This document shows positions 42,607-51,713 of a stretch of 64,000 bases of DNA, one piece after another; positions within the stretch are counted from its first letter, which is position 1; each line of letters starts with the position of its first letter. The notes below the pieces were generated by a model, which was not told the DNA's origin, did no database searches, and saw only the letters and a list, made by a program, of their open reading frames with translations. This stretch comes from Paraburkholderia fungorum (GTDB taxonomy: Bacteria; Pseudomonadota; Gammaproteobacteria; Burkholderiales; Burkholderiaceae). The position numbers and the translations under genes were made by a program. The stretch lies in contig NZ_CADFGE010000004.1 of assembly GCF_902833645.1 (NCBI RefSeq), forward strand, positions 434,001 through 498,000, in the 5' to 3' direction.

Positions 42607-44205
42607 TCATACGTTGCGGTTACGCACATGTTCTGGCGACAGCACGGTCGGCAACGCTTTAGGCAGCGTGGTCGGCCAATCGCGGCTGAAATGCAGGCCG
42701 CGGCTCTCACGTCGCGAGCGAGCGCCCTCAACAATCAACGACGCCACGTCGACCAGGTTGCGCAGCTCAAGCAAATCGCGGCTCACCTTGAAATTCGCGT
42801 AGTACTCGTGGATCTCGTCGCGCAGCAGTGCAAGCCGATGTTTGGCTCGCATGAGCCGCTTGTCCGTGCGCACGATGCCCACATAGTTCCACATCAGGCG
42901 GCGCAACTCATCCCAGTTGTGCGCGACCACCACTTCTTCGTCCGGATCGGACACGCGGCTTTCATCCCAGTCCGGCAGCGGCGCGTGGACAGCGGCGCTG
43001 AAGCCTTCTTCCTCGATAGCCTGCGCGGCGGAACGTCCGATCACGAGGCATTCGAGCAGGGAATTGCTGGCAAGTCGGTTCGCGCCGTGCAGGCCGGTGC
43101 AGGACGTTTCACCCACTGCGTAGAGACCTGCGAGATCAGTGCGGCCAGCCAGATCGGTCACGACACCGCCGCACGTGTAGTGCGCGGCGGGCACAACCGG
43201 AATCGGCTCCTTGGTGATGTCGATGCCGAATTCGAGGCAGCGGGCCAGAATTGTCGGGAAGTGTTCGCGCAGGAATTCGGGCGATTGATGGCTGATGTCG
43301 AGATACACGCAATCAATGCCGCGTTTCTTTATCTCGAAGTCGATCGCACGCGCGACGATGTCGCGCGGCGCGAGTTCGGCGCGTTCGTCGTGGTTAGGCA
43401 TGAAGCGCGTGCCGTCGGGCAGCTTCAGGATGCCGCCTTCGCCGCGCACTGCTTCCGAGATCAGGAAGGACTTTGCATAGGGATGGAACAGGCAGGTGGG
43501 ATGGAACTGGATGAACTCCATGTTCGACACGCGGCAGCCGGCGCGCCAGGCCATTGCGATACCGTCGCCGGTCGCGGTGTCGGGGTTGGTGGTGTACAGA
43601 TAGACCTTGCCGGCGCCGCCGGTGGCGAGCACGGTATGCGGCGCTTCGATGGTCACGGTGCGGCCGCTTTGCAGATCGAGTGCATACAAACCGTGGCAGC
43701 GACGTCCAGGCAACCCGAGACGGTCGGACGTGATCAGGTCGATCGCGTAGTGGTCTTCGAGCAACGTGATGTTGGGATGGCGGCGCACCCGCTCGCTGAG
43801 CGTGGCGACTACGGCATGACCCGTTGCATCCGCGGCGTGAATGATCCGGCGATGGCTGTGGCCGCCTTCGCGTGTCAGGTGAAAGCCAAGTTCGGCGGCG
43901 TCGTCTTTGGTGAATGGCACGCCTTGTTCGATCAGCCATTCGATTGCGGCGCGCCCATGTTCGACGATAAAGCGGGTTGCCGCCTCGTCGCACAAACCAC
44001 CCCCGGCGATCAGTGTGTCACTCACGTGGTTTTCGATGCTGTCTGCGGAATCCAATACGGCGGCGATCCCGCCTTGCGCCCAATCGCTTGCGCCTTCGGT
44101 CATCGATCGCTTGGCGACCACCGCAACCCGACGGGTCTGCGCAAGATTGAGCGCGACGCTCAAACCTGCCAGACCGCTACCGACAATCGCTACATCGAAT
44201 TCCAT
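42607..44205 (-). CDS. nadB: L-aspartate oxidase
   Basis: A 532-residue FAD enzyme oxidising aspartate to iminoaspartate for NadA. The N-terminal dinucleotide fold starts MEFDVAIVGSGLAGLSVAL; later come EGASDWAQGGIAA, THREGGHSHRR-like LTREGGHSHRRIIHA, FIQFHPTCLF, SEAVRGEGG, and the FAD-contacting GLYAVGETSCTGLHGANRL with NSLLECLVIG. The start at 44205 is chosen for its GGAG spacing and canonical N-terminus; ATGs at 44214 and 44235 remain possible. It is convergent with nadA-nadC, which supply the next two steps. Confidence 0.94.
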   Translation of the reverse strand: MEFDVAIVGSGLAGLSVALNLAQTRRVAVVAKRSMTEGASDWAQGGIAAVLDSADSIENHVSDTLIAGGGLCDEAATRFIVEHGRAAIEWLIEQGVPFTKDDAAELGFHLTREGGHSHRRIIHAADATGHAVVATLSERVRRHPNITLLEDHYAIDLITSDRLGLPGRRCHGLYALDLQSGRTVTIEAPHTVLATGGAGKVYLYTTNPDTATGDGIAMAWRAGCRVSNMEFIQFHPTCLFHPYAKSFLISEAVRGEGGILKLPDGTRFMPNHDERAELAPRDIVARAIDFEIKKRGIDCVYLDISHQSPEFLREHFPTILARCLEFGIDITKEPIPVVPAAHYTCGGVVTDLAGRTDLAGLYAVGETSCTGLHGANRLASNSLLECLVIGRSAAQAIEEEGFSAAVHAPLPDWDESRVSDPDEEVVVAHNWDELRRLMWNYVGIVRTDKRLMRAKHRLALLRDEIHEYYANFKVSRDLLELRNLVDVASLIVEGARSRRESRGLHFSRDWPTTLPKALPTVLSPEHVRNRNV

Positions 44206-44373
44206 CGCCCGCATCTCCGCTCTCGTTTTTGCCATGACAGCATGCCTTTCGCATGCCGCTAAAACGAGAAAGGATACGCGCCGCAGCGAATGAGGGAAAG
44301 CTGGCCGAACGGGATAAGACTGTCCTGGTGGGTATTGGGCAGTTAAATAGCGTGAAAGCGGGACATGGAAAAC

Positions 44374-44405
44374 AAAAAAGCCCCGCATGAATGCGAGGCT
44401 TTTTT
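44374..44405 (-). terminator. Intrinsic terminator of rpmB-rpmG
   Basis: The stem AAAAAAGCC-C-CGCAT with ATGCG-A-GGCTTTTTT (44374-44405, one mismatch) ends in U-runs on both strands. It follows rpmG on the minus strand by about 40 bases and may also protect the nadB promoter from readthrough. Confidence 0.88.
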
Positions 44406-44442
44406 GCAAATCTGTTTGCCTTCGTCAGGCAGGAGCCAAGAT

Positions 44443-44610
44443 TTATTTAATCTTGGTTTCCTTGTACTCAACGTGCTTACGGACGACCGGATCAAATTTC
44501 TTGATCAGCATCTTTTCCGGCATGTTGCGTTTGTTCTTCGTCGTCGTGTAGAAGTGACCCGTGCCTGCGGTCGATTCCAGCTTGATCTTGTCGCGTGCGC
44601 CTTTCGCCAT
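44443..44610 (-). CDS. rpmG: 50S ribosomal protein L33
   Basis: A 55-residue ribosomal protein read directly from the minus strand. It starts [20 protein letters not shown], continues through [20 protein letters not shown] and ends [11 protein letters not shown]. This is the cysteine-free (zinc-independent) form of L33, as expected for a proteobacterium. GGAGTAA precedes the ATG. It lies 10 bp after rpmB in the same operon, the conserved rpmB-rpmG order, and is followed by a terminator. Confidence 0.96.
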
Positions 44611-44620
44611 GATTTACTCC

Positions 44621-44854
44621 TTAGGCTTCACCGCGTGCGCGCAGATCTGCGAGCACAGCGTCGATACCGTTCTTGTCGATCAGGCGCAGGCCGGCGTTCG
44701 AAACGCGCAGACGCACCCAACGGTTTTCGCTTTCCACCCAAATACGGCGGTTTTGCAGGTTCGGCAGGAACCGGCGCTTGGTTTTGTTGTTCGCGTGGGA
44801 AACGTTGTTGCCGCTCATCGGCGCTTTCCCAGTTACTTGGCATACGCGTGCCAT
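44621..44854 (-). CDS. rpmB: 50S ribosomal protein L28
   Basis: A 77-residue basic large-subunit protein. Hallmarks are the start MARVCQVTGKAPMSGNNVSH, then NNKTKRRFLPNLQNRRIW and RLRVSNAGLRLIDKNGID. Length equals typical L28. It has a good ribosome site (GGAGTG) and is the first gene of rpmB-rpmG, with a likely promoter at 45009-45038 and a leader of about 150 nt. Confidence 0.97.
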   Translation of the reverse strand: MARVCQVTGKAPMSGNNVSHANNKTKRRFLPNLQNRRIWVESENRWVRLRVSNAGLRLIDKNGIDAVLADLRARGEA

Positions 44855-45008
44855 GAGAGCACTCCTAATACGCTAATTCTGAGTTCGAACGCCGTGAAAG
44901 TTTCCCGAAAAGAGCCGCGCTTGAGAGTTTATGGAAACTCGAGGCACGTTTCCTTTCCGGAACGCCTTGGTGGCTTCGGAACAGGGGGTTGGAAATAGGC
45001 AAACCGGA

Positions 45009-45038
45009 ATTCTAGCAGAAAAAAAGCCGCAAAATCAA
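45009..45038 (-). promoter_or_regulatory. Candidate promoter of rpmB-rpmG
   Basis: On the minus strand TTGATT (complement of 45033-45038) is followed after 18 bp by TAGAAT (complement of 45009-45014). It lies between radC's 3' end and rpmB in an AT-rich stretch. Confidence 0.5.
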
Positions 45039-45096
45039 ACCTTATTTGCGATGCCGAACACGGCGAGAGGTCGCCGCGGCCCAGGTTCAGGCCATT

Positions 45097-45972
45097 TCAG
45101 GGCCAGCCTGCATGGGCAAACGAGTAGGTAGTGTCGGCGCCAATTACCAGATGATCGATCAACCGCACGTCGATCAGCGCAAGCGCGTCGCGCAGCGTAT
45201 GCGTCAGGCGGCAGTCGCTCGCACTCGGCTGGACGGCGCCGGAAGGGTGATTATGCGCGACGATCAGGCTGGCGGCATTCAGACTCAACGCGCGCCGGAC
45301 GATCTCGCGCGGGTAGACCGCCATGCGCGTCAGCGTGCCGCGTGCGCTTTCTTCGCAACGGATCAGCCGATGCCGGGCGTCGAGAAAGAGCGACACGAAG
45401 ACCTCTTGCGCCTTGCCGCCTATATAGAGGCGCAGATAGTCCTTCACGGCCTCAGGCGAGTTCATCAGCACACGGTCACGCATTTTATCGACCAGCGAGC
45501 GCCGCGCCATCTCCATGATGGCGAGCAACTGCGCCTTTTTGGCCGGCCCGATGCCGCGCAGGCCGTCGAAGTCCGAATAGGTCGCGTCGAGCATGGCGCG
45601 CAGCGAGCCGAAGCGGTCGAGCAGGGTGCGCGCGACATTGAATACATCGTGGCCGGGCAGGCCTGAGCCGAGCACGAGCACGATCATTTCGGTGTCGGAT
45701 AGCACGCCCGGTCCTTGCTCGATCAGCCGTTCGCGCGGCATGTCGTGTTTAAGCCATTTGCCGCGTACGAGCCGCTGGGGTGCGGATTTGCCGATGTTCG
45801 CCGCGGCCTTGGCGATGCGAGCGCCAGGACCGGCGGCGGTACTGGTGGCGCTATCAACTGCGGCGCAAGCGCGCGGTGACGCCCGCGCCGGCGCCGCGCC
45901 GGTGGGCGCGGCGGGCTCCGGCAGGCTTGCCTCGGATGGCGCTTTGTCTATCGTGCAGGCGTAATCAGCCAT
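45097..45972 (-). CDS. radC: RadC/JAB-domain (MPN+) protein
   Basis: A 291-residue protein. The first 65 residues are an Ala/Pro-rich, poorly conserved extension. Next comes a helix-hairpin-helix region (LRGIGPAKKAQLLAIMEMARR, around residue 145). The C-terminal part is a JAB/MPN+ domain with the metal-binding motif HNHPSGAVQPSASD and a preceding conserved Glu region. RadC was once linked to DNA repair, but that role is doubtful and its activity is unclear. The start at 45972 has a weak ribosome site, and a shorter start cannot be excluded. Lies upstream of rpmB on the same strand, divergent from fkpB-ispH. Confidence 0.9.
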   Translation of the reverse strand: MADYACTIDKAPSEASLPEPAAPTGAAPARASPRACAAVDSATSTAAGPGARIAKAAANIGKSAPQRLVRGKWLKHDMPRERLIEQGPGVLSDTEMIVLVLGSGLPGHDVFNVARTLLDRFGSLRAMLDATYSDFDGLRGIGPAKKAQLLAIMEMARRSLVDKMRDRVLMNSPEAVKDYLRLYIGGKAQEVFVSLFLDARHRLIRCEESARGTLTRMAVYPREIVRRALSLNAASLIVAHNHPSGAVQPSASDCRLTHTLRDALALIDVRLIDHLVIGADTTYSFAHAGWP

Positions 45973-46173
45973 ATCAGGTACACATCCTCCAGTTCGCTTC
46001 GGGGGCGGCGCGCGGTGCCCGGCCGCGCCGCGATGCGTGCGACGGACCCAAGCCGCCGCCCGCTATGTGGCTTACAATAGGCGCTTTGCGCACGGCACCC
46101 CGACGGTTTGCCACACGCGTCGACTGCGCCCGCGGCGCACGCGTGCAGCGCGCTTCGACTGAGCGAGCATTGC

Positions 46174-46629
46174 ATGAGCATCATCGACATTTCCGAAGTG
46201 AAACCCGGTTCACATGTGACGCTTCACTACCGGCTTTCCCTTGCCGATGGCGCCGAAGTCATCAATACGTTTACCGACAGGCCGGCCACGCTGCTGCTCG
46301 GTGCGGGTCAACTGGCGCCGCCGCTGGAACATATTCTGCTGGGTTTGAAGGTGGGCCACCACTCGACCTTTCAGCTAACGCCGGAGCAGGCATTCGGCCC
46401 GCGCAATCCGGAGCTGATCCAGCGGGTCTCACTGGCCACGCTGCGTGAAAACAGCATGATCGGCGAGGATTTTTCGCCGGGTGATCTGGTCGAATTCAAC
46501 GCGCCGGGCGGCGGCCGCTATGCCGGCGTCCTGAAAGAAGTGGGCGAAACGTCGGCGCTGTTCGATTTCAACCATCCGCTTGCCGGCCAGACGCTGGCGT
46601 TTGAAGTGAAAATCATCGGGATTCTGTAA
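46174..46629 (+). CDS. fkpB: FKBP-type peptidyl-prolyl cis-trans isomerase FkpB (SlpA)
   Basis: A 151-residue cytosolic prolyl isomerase and chaperone. The FKBP half-domains (VTLHYRLSLADGAEVINTF, LEHILLGLKVGH, and the C-terminal FDFNHPLAGQTLAFEVKIIGIL) flank the inserted flap domain (PGDLVEFNAPGGGRYAGVLKE). The end motif FNHPLAGQTLxFEV is diagnostic for SlpA-like FKBPs. It is two bases upstream of ispH, the gene order also found in E. coli. Confidence 0.95.
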   Translation: MSIIDISEVKPGSHVTLHYRLSLADGAEVINTFTDRPATLLLGAGQLAPPLEHILLGLKVGHHSTFQLTPEQAFGPRNPELIQRVSLATLRENSMIGEDFSPGDLVEFNAPGGGRYAGVLKEVGETSALFDFNHPLAGQTLAFEVKIIGIL

Positions 46630-46631
46630 AC

Positions 46632-47591
46632 ATGAGCATCACGGATACGACTCTTGCCGAAGCCGAAATCCTGCTGGCGCAACCGCGCGGGTTCTGTGCC
46701 GGCGTCGATCGGGCCATTGAGATCGTTGAGCGGGCCATCAAGTTGCACGGCTCGCCGATCTACGTGCGCCACGAAATTGTCCATAACGCCTATGTCGTCG
46801 AGGATTTGCGCAAGAAGGGCGCGATTTTCATCGAACAACTGGAAGAGGTGCCGGCCGGCAATACCGTCATTTTCAGCGCGCATGGCGTGTCGAAAGCGGT
46901 GCGCTCGGAAGCCGAATCGCGCGGCCTGCGCGTGTACGACGCCACTTGTCCGCTCGTCACCAAGGTGCACATTGAAGTCGCGAAAATGCGCCAGGACGGC
47001 TTCGATATCGTGATGATCGGCCACAAGGGTCACCCGGAAGTCGAGGGCACGATGGGGCAGGCGGGCGAGGGCATGCATCTGGTGGAAGACATCAAGGATG
47101 TGCAGGCGCTGCAACTGGCCGACCCCGAGCGGATCGCGTTCGTGACGCAAACCACCCTGTCGGTCGACGATGCGGCTGAGATCATCGGTGCCCTGAAGTC
47201 GAAGTACCCGGCGATCCGTGAACCGAAGAAGCAGGACATCTGCTACGCCACGCAGAACCGTCAGGACGCGGTCAAGTTCATGGCGCCGCAATGCGACGTG
47301 GTGATCGTAGTCGGCAGCCCGAATAGTTCGAATTCGAACCGCTTGCGCGAACTGGCCGAAAAGCTCGGCGTGCCGTCTTATATGGTGGACTCGCCGGATC
47401 AGATCGATCCGGTCTGGGTCGAAGGCAAGCGCCGGATCGGCGTGACGGCGGGCGCTTCGGCGCCGGAAGCACTGGCACAAGCGGTGATTGGCCGTTTGCA
47501 TGAGCTCGGTGTGCGCAACGTGCGCGCACTTGAAGGTATCGAAGAAAACATCGCGTTTCCGCTGCCGCGCGGGCTGGGTTTGCCTGCCTGA
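46632..47591 (+). CDS. ispH: 4-hydroxy-3-methylbut-2-enyl diphosphate reductase
   Basis: A 319-residue [4Fe-4S] enzyme, last step of the MEP isoprenoid pathway, yielding IPP and DMAPP. Three cluster cysteines are in GFCAGVDRA, DATCPLVTKVH and DICYATQNRQ. The substrate motifs HEIVHN, EGTMGQ, TQTTLS and VVGSPNSSNSNRL are intact. Two bases separate it from fkpB, so the genes are one operon, ended by a terminator. Confidence 0.97.
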   Translation: MSITDTTLAEAEILLAQPRGFCAGVDRAIEIVERAIKLHGSPIYVRHEIVHNAYVVEDLRKKGAIFIEQLEEVPAGNTVIFSAHGVSKAVRSEAESRGLRVYDATCPLVTKVHIEVAKMRQDGFDIVMIGHKGHPEVEGTMGQAGEGMHLVEDIKDVQALQLADPERIAFVTQTTLSVDDAAEIIGALKSKYPAIREPKKQDICYATQNRQDAVKFMAPQCDVVIVVGSPNSSNSNRLRELAEKLGVPSYMVDSPDQIDPVWVEGKRRIGVTAGASAPEALAQAVIGRLHELGVRNVRALEGIEENIAFPLPRGLGLPA

Positions 47592-47615
47592 CGATTAGCC
47601 GACGTTTCTGAAAGC

Positions 47616-47644
47616 AAGGCGCGCCCAAGGGCGCGCTTTTTTTT
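47616..47644 (+). terminator. Intrinsic terminator of fkpB-ispH
   Basis: A perfect 8-bp stem, GCGCGCCC (47619-47626) and GGGCGCGC (47629-47636), followed by eight T, 28 bases after the ispH stop. Confidence 0.93.
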
Positions 47645-48132
47645 CGTCCGCAGATTCATGAGGTGTTGGAAATAAAGTGCCAGAACACTGGTCCGAGCCT
47701 TTTTACGTGTGTTTCCACACGAATTCTTTTGAGCTGCGATTTGGCATTTAATCGTTTTTCGACCGATGTGACCCCGTTTAAATCCAGCGAAACGCGTTGC
47801 GGCGATTTTTGACGCACTAAAATAGTGCGTGTATCCCGGTATCAATGGAAACGTAATACTTAACGCGAACCACCGTGTAACCGGGGATCGGGCCAATTCG
47901 CTGCAACACTTGATGCCATTGGGCGCGACGGTGGTGCAACTGGTGCACGAAAATTAGTCGCAACCTAGTTGCGCCTGTCGCTGGTTTTCTCTCTCAAAAT
48001 AAGGTTGCAATGCAGGAAAACCCCACCGTTTCAACAATATTGCGCGTCGCATAATTGGAGTTACAATGCGCGCGTTCTCAAGGCCTCCGGGTCCCGAACA
48101 ACGGATTTTGCAAGGCGCGGGAGACCTACTTA
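47645..48132 (+). promoter_or_regulatory. Upstream region of the liv operon with two inverted repeats
   Basis: 488 bp without a gene, more AT-rich than its flanks. It contains ACGCACTA-AAA-TAGTGCGT at 47812-47830 (perfect), whose GCAC-N7-GTGC core resembles an NtrC enhancer site. CGCAAC-CTA-GTTGCG at 47959-47973 is also perfect. TGG...TGCA elements with GG and GC 10 bases apart at about 47930-47950 are a weak sigma54-like match. CATAAT at 48050-48055 could be a sigma70 -10. The repeats are seen; nitrogen control is an inference. Confidence 0.5.
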
Positions 48133-49332
48133 ATGCGAGTCAAATTTGCTTACACCGTGTCCATCGTGACCGCGGTTGCGATGTTGACCGCGTGCGGCAA
48201 GAAGCAGGATGGTGAGGTTGGAGCCGGTGCATCGGCTGCCACGGTGGCAGCGGCCCCGGCAAGCGAAGCGATTGTCGTGAAGATCGGTCATGCGGCCCCA
48301 TTAACGGGTCCCATTGCGCATCTCGGTAAAGACAATGAAAACGGTGCGCGTCTGGCAGTCGAGGAAATCAACACGCAGGGTTTAACGATCGACGGTCACA
48401 AGATCCAGTTGGAGCTCGACGCCGAGGATGATGCGGCCGACCCGAAAACGGGAACGGCGGTCGCCGAGAAGCTCGTTGAGGATCACGTCGTCGCCGTGGT
48501 CGGGCATCTGAATTCAGGCGTCTCGATTCCGGCCTCGAAGATCTATAGCGACGCCGGCATCGTGCAGATCTCGCCGTCGTCGACCAACCCGGGATATACG
48601 CAGCAAGGTTTCAAGACGACTTATCGGGTGGTCGCGACCGATGCCCAGCAGGGGCCGGCGCTGGCCAACTACGCGACGAAGGTGCTCGGCGCGAAACGCA
48701 TCGCGATCGTCGACGACTCGACCGTATACGGTAAGGGACTGGCCGACGAGTTCGCAAAGACGGTACAGGCGAGCGGCGCGAAGGTCGTCGCGCGTGAAGC
48801 CACGAATGACAGGGCTACGGAGTTTCAGGCCGTCCTTAGAAAGATCAGGCGTGTTCAGCCGGACGTGATCATGTTCGGCGGAATGGACGCGACGGGCGGG
48901 CCGTTCGCCAAACAGGCGGCGGCGCTCGGTATCAGGGCAAAAATCCTTGGCGGCGACGGCGTGTGTACCGACAAGGTGGGTGAGCTGGCGGGAACCGCCG
49001 TGCAAAACCTGGTCTGTTCGGAAGCGGGACTCGCGCTTTCCAAAATGGACAAGGGAGCGGACTTCGAAAAGAAGTACGTGGACCGCTTCCACACGCCGGT
49101 GCAGATTTACGCACCGTTCACGTATGACGCTGTGTACGTGATTGTCGATGCAATGAAGCGCGCTAATTCGATCGAGGCGCCCAAGGTGCTGGCTGCGATG
49201 CCGTCCACCGATTACAACGGGGTAATCGGCCACATCGCGTTCGACGACAAGGGTGATTTGAAAGAGGGCGCCATTACGCTTTACGACTTCAAGGACGGCA
49301 AGAAAGCGGTTCTCGACGTCGTGAAGATGTGA
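48133..49332 (+). CDS. Branched-chain amino acid-type ABC substrate-binding lipoprotein (LivK-like)
   Basis: A 399-residue periplasmic binding protein. The signal peptide ends in a lipobox (TAVAMLTAC then GKK), so the mature protein is probably anchored as a lipoprotein and followed by an Ala/Gly-rich tether. The Leu/Ile/Val-binding fold shows KIGHAAPLTGPIAHLGKDNENGA, VVGHLNSGVSIPASKIY, FKTTYRVVATDAQQG and VYIVDAM-type ends. The ATG at 48133 has GGGAGA upstream; the frame extends to 48055 without a site. First gene of the five-gene importer, with its own downstream terminator. Preference for Leu/Ile/Val is presumed. Confidence 0.9.
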   Translation: MRVKFAYTVSIVTAVAMLTACGKKQDGEVGAGASAATVAAAPASEAIVVKIGHAAPLTGPIAHLGKDNENGARLAVEEINTQGLTIDGHKIQLELDAEDDAADPKTGTAVAEKLVEDHVVAVVGHLNSGVSIPASKIYSDAGIVQISPSSTNPGYTQQGFKTTYRVVATDAQQGPALANYATKVLGAKRIAIVDDSTVYGKGLADEFAKTVQASGAKVVAREATNDRATEFQAVLRKIRRVQPDVIMFGGMDATGGPFAKQAAALGIRAKILGGDGVCTDKVGELAGTAVQNLVCSEAGLALSKMDKGADFEKKYVDRFHTPVQIYAPFTYDAVYVIVDAMKRANSIEAPKVLAAMPSTDYNGVIGHIAFDDKGDLKEGAITLYDFKDGKKAVLDVVKM

Positions 49333-49351
49333 TGACGGGACGTACAGCCTG

Positions 49352-49384
49352 ACGGCACCGAAACCACCCAACGGTGCCGTTTTT
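49352..49384 (+). terminator. Terminator between the LivK-like gene and livH
   Basis: A perfect 9-bp stem, ACGGCACCG (49352-49360) and CGGTGCCGT (49372-49380), then TTTT. Partial readthrough here would give more binding protein than membrane components, as in many ABC operons. Confidence 0.88.
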
Positions 49385-49562
49385 GCATCCGCCATCGGCA
49401 AGTGAGCGACTGCATCACAGTCGCAAGACGAACCGGGCGGCGGATAACCCTTACCGGTCTTTTACATCAGTACCCGCAGTGCCGTTGAGATTGGCGTACC
49501 GCATCACCGCCCACCGGCTGATGAAGAACGCGAATCCAGTCGCACGGGCTAAGGAGCATTAA

Positions 49563-50513
49563 ATGGATATCTTCATCCAGCAGGTCCTCAACGGGCTGGT
49601 GCTTGGCAGCGTTTACGCCATCATCGCACTGGGCTATACGATGGTTTACGGCATCTTAGGCATCATCAACTTCGCGCATGGCGATGTGTTGATGGTGGGC
49701 GCGATGGTCGCGCTCTCAGCCATAGGCGTGCTGCAGAACCACTTCCCCGGCCTCGGCAATGTGCCGACGCTATGCATTGCGCTGGTCATCGCCGCGGTTG
49801 TGTGTGCTGTCGTCGGCTACACGATCGAGCGCGTGGCCTACCGGCCGTTGCGTAAAGCGCCGCGCCTCGCCCCGCTGATCACCGCGATCGGCGTGTCGAT
49901 CCTGCTGCAAACCCTCGCGATGATGATCTGGTCGCGCAACCCGCTGCCGTTCCCGCAGCTGTTGCCTACTGACCCGATCAACGTGATCAAGGCCACGGAT
50001 ACGACGCCGGGCGCCGTGATCTCGATGACCGAAATCGTGATCATCGTGGTGGCGTTCCTCGTGATGGGCGGTCTGCTGCTGCTGGTTCACAAGACCAAGC
50101 TGGGCCGCGCGATGCGTGCAATCGCCGAGAACCCGGGCGTTGCCAGCCTGATGGGCGTGAACCCGAACTTCGTGATTTCGGCGACCTTCATGATCGGCTC
50201 GGCGCTGGCCGCGCTCGCCGGCGTGATGATCGCGTCCGAATACGGTAACGCACACTTCTATATGGGCTTCATCCCAGGGCTGAAGGCCTTTACCGCGGCG
50301 GTGCTGGGCGGGATCGGCAATCTCGGCGGGGCGATGGTGGGCGGCGTGCTGCTCGGCCTGATCGAACAGTTGGGGGCCGGTTATATCGGCAATCTCACGG
50401 GCGGTGTCTTCGGCAGTAACTATCAGGACGTGTTCGCATTCATCGTGCTGATCATCGTGCTGGTGTTCCGTCCGTCGGGCCTGTTGGGCGAACGTGTTGC
50501 GGATCGAGCATAA
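49563..50513 (+). CDS. livH: Branched-chain amino acid-type ABC permease LivH
   Basis: A 316-residue inner-membrane subunit with about eight helices. Family hallmarks are VLNGLVLGSVYAIIALGYTMVYGILGIINFAHGD at the N-terminus (positions about 7-40), MRAIAENPGVASLMGVN, the coupling loop, and FTAAVLGGIGNLGGAMVGG. AAGGAG sits seven bases before the ATG. It forms the membrane channel together with LivM, encoded 13 bp downstream. Confidence 0.94.
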   Translation: MDIFIQQVLNGLVLGSVYAIIALGYTMVYGILGIINFAHGDVLMVGAMVALSAIGVLQNHFPGLGNVPTLCIALVIAAVVCAVVGYTIERVAYRPLRKAPRLAPLITAIGVSILLQTLAMMIWSRNPLPFPQLLPTDPINVIKATDTTPGAVISMTEIVIIVVAFLVMGGLLLLVHKTKLGRAMRAIAENPGVASLMGVNPNFVISATFMIGSALAALAGVMIASEYGNAHFYMGFIPGLKAFTAAVLGGIGNLGGAMVGGVLLGLIEQLGAGYIGNLTGGVFGSNYQDVFAFIVLIIVLVFRPSGLLGERVADRA

Positions 50514-50526
50514 GGAGTAGACAGAC

Positions 50527-51696
50527 ATGACCTCAATTCAACCGATCGAGCCGTCCACGACGCTCATCCCCGAAAAGAACATGACGAAGACGTTGACCGT
50601 CGGCATCCTTACTGCGGTCTTCGTGATCGCGGCGCCGATGATCATCGGCGCGGCCGGCGGCAACTACTGGGTCCGCGTGCTCGACTTCGCGATGCTGTAC
50701 GTGATGCTGGCGCTAGGCCTCAATGTGGTGGTCGGCTTTGCTGGCCTGCTGGATTTGGGCTACATCGCGTTCTACGCAATCGGCGCTTACGTTGCCGCGT
50801 TGCTGAGCTCGCCGCACCTGACCTCGCAGTTCGAGTGGATCGCGCATATGTTCCCGAACGGCCTGCATACGCCGATCTGGGTCATCGTGCCGATTGCCAT
50901 GGCGCTCGCGGCGACTTTCGGCGTGCTGCTCGGCGCACCGACCTTGCGTCTGCGCGGCGACTACCTCGCGATCGTGACCCTGGGCTTCGGGGAAATCGTG
51001 CGGATCTTCATGAACAACCTCGACCGTCCGGTGAACATCACCAATGGTCCGAAGGGGATCACGGGGATCGATCCGGTGTCGGTGGGCGGCTTCAGTCTCG
51101 CGCAAACCCACTCGCTGTTCGGCTTCCAGTTCCCGTCGGTGTACTCGTACTACTACCTGTTCGTGCTCTGCTCGCTGTTCGTGATCTGGACCTGTACGCG
51201 TTTGCAGCACTCGCGGATCGGCCGTGCATGGGCCGCAATCCGTGAAGACGAAATCGCCGCCAAGGCAATGGGCATCAACACCCGTAACGTGAAGCTGCTG
51301 GCTTTCGCGATGGGCGCGTCGTTCGGCGGCCTGTCGGGCGCGATGTTCGGGTCGTTCCAGGGCTTCGTGTCGCCGGAATCGTTCACGTTCTGGGAATCGG
51401 TCGTGGTGCTGGCGTGCGTGGTGCTGGGCGGTATGGGCCACATTCCGGGCGTGATTCTCGGCGCGGTGCTGCTTGCCGTGTTCCCGGAATTCCTGCGCTC
51501 GACCATGGGTCCGCTGCAGAACGCGATCTTCGGCCATGAAATCGTCGATACCGAAGTGATCCGTCAGTTGCTGTACGGCCTCGCGATGGTCGTGATCATG
51601 CTGTATCGCTCGGAAGGCTTGTGGCCGTCGCCGAAGCACGAAGACAAGATTGCGAAACTGGCGAAGCGCGCCGGCAAGAAACCGGTGCGGGCGTAA
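50527..51696 (+). CDS. livM: Branched-chain amino acid-type ABC permease LivM
   Basis: A 389-residue inner-membrane subunit. The first 40 residues are a polar N-terminus and helix. The family core reads MLALGLNVVVGFAGLLDLGY, then GAPTLRLRGDYLAIVTLGFGEI, RAWAAIREDEIAAKAMGINTRNVKLLAF and FVLGGMGHIPGVILGA-like CVVLGGMGHIPGVILGAVLL. The C-terminal segment after YRSEGLWP is basic. AAGGAG lies about 10 bases before the ATG. Partner of LivH. Confidence 0.94.
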   Translation: MTSIQPIEPSTTLIPEKNMTKTLTVGILTAVFVIAAPMIIGAAGGNYWVRVLDFAMLYVMLALGLNVVVGFAGLLDLGYIAFYAIGAYVAALLSSPHLTSQFEWIAHMFPNGLHTPIWVIVPIAMALAATFGVLLGAPTLRLRGDYLAIVTLGFGEIVRIFMNNLDRPVNITNGPKGITGIDPVSVGGFSLAQTHSLFGFQFPSVYSYYYLFVLCSLFVIWTCTRLQHSRIGRAWAAIREDEIAAKAMGINTRNVKLLAFAMGASFGGLSGAMFGSFQGFVSPESFTFWESVVVLACVVLGGMGHIPGVILGAVLLAVFPEFLRSTMGPLQNAIFGHEIVDTEVIRQLLYGLAMVVIMLYRSEGLWPSPKHEDKIAKLAKRAGKKPVRA

Positions 51697-51713
51697 GGAC
51701 GCGGAGAAAAAAT

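Noticed and set aside
47925..47955. Sigma54 promoter before the liv operon
   Set aside because: The GG and GC dinucleotides are correctly spaced, but the rest of the -24/-12 consensus matches poorly; mentioned only as weak.
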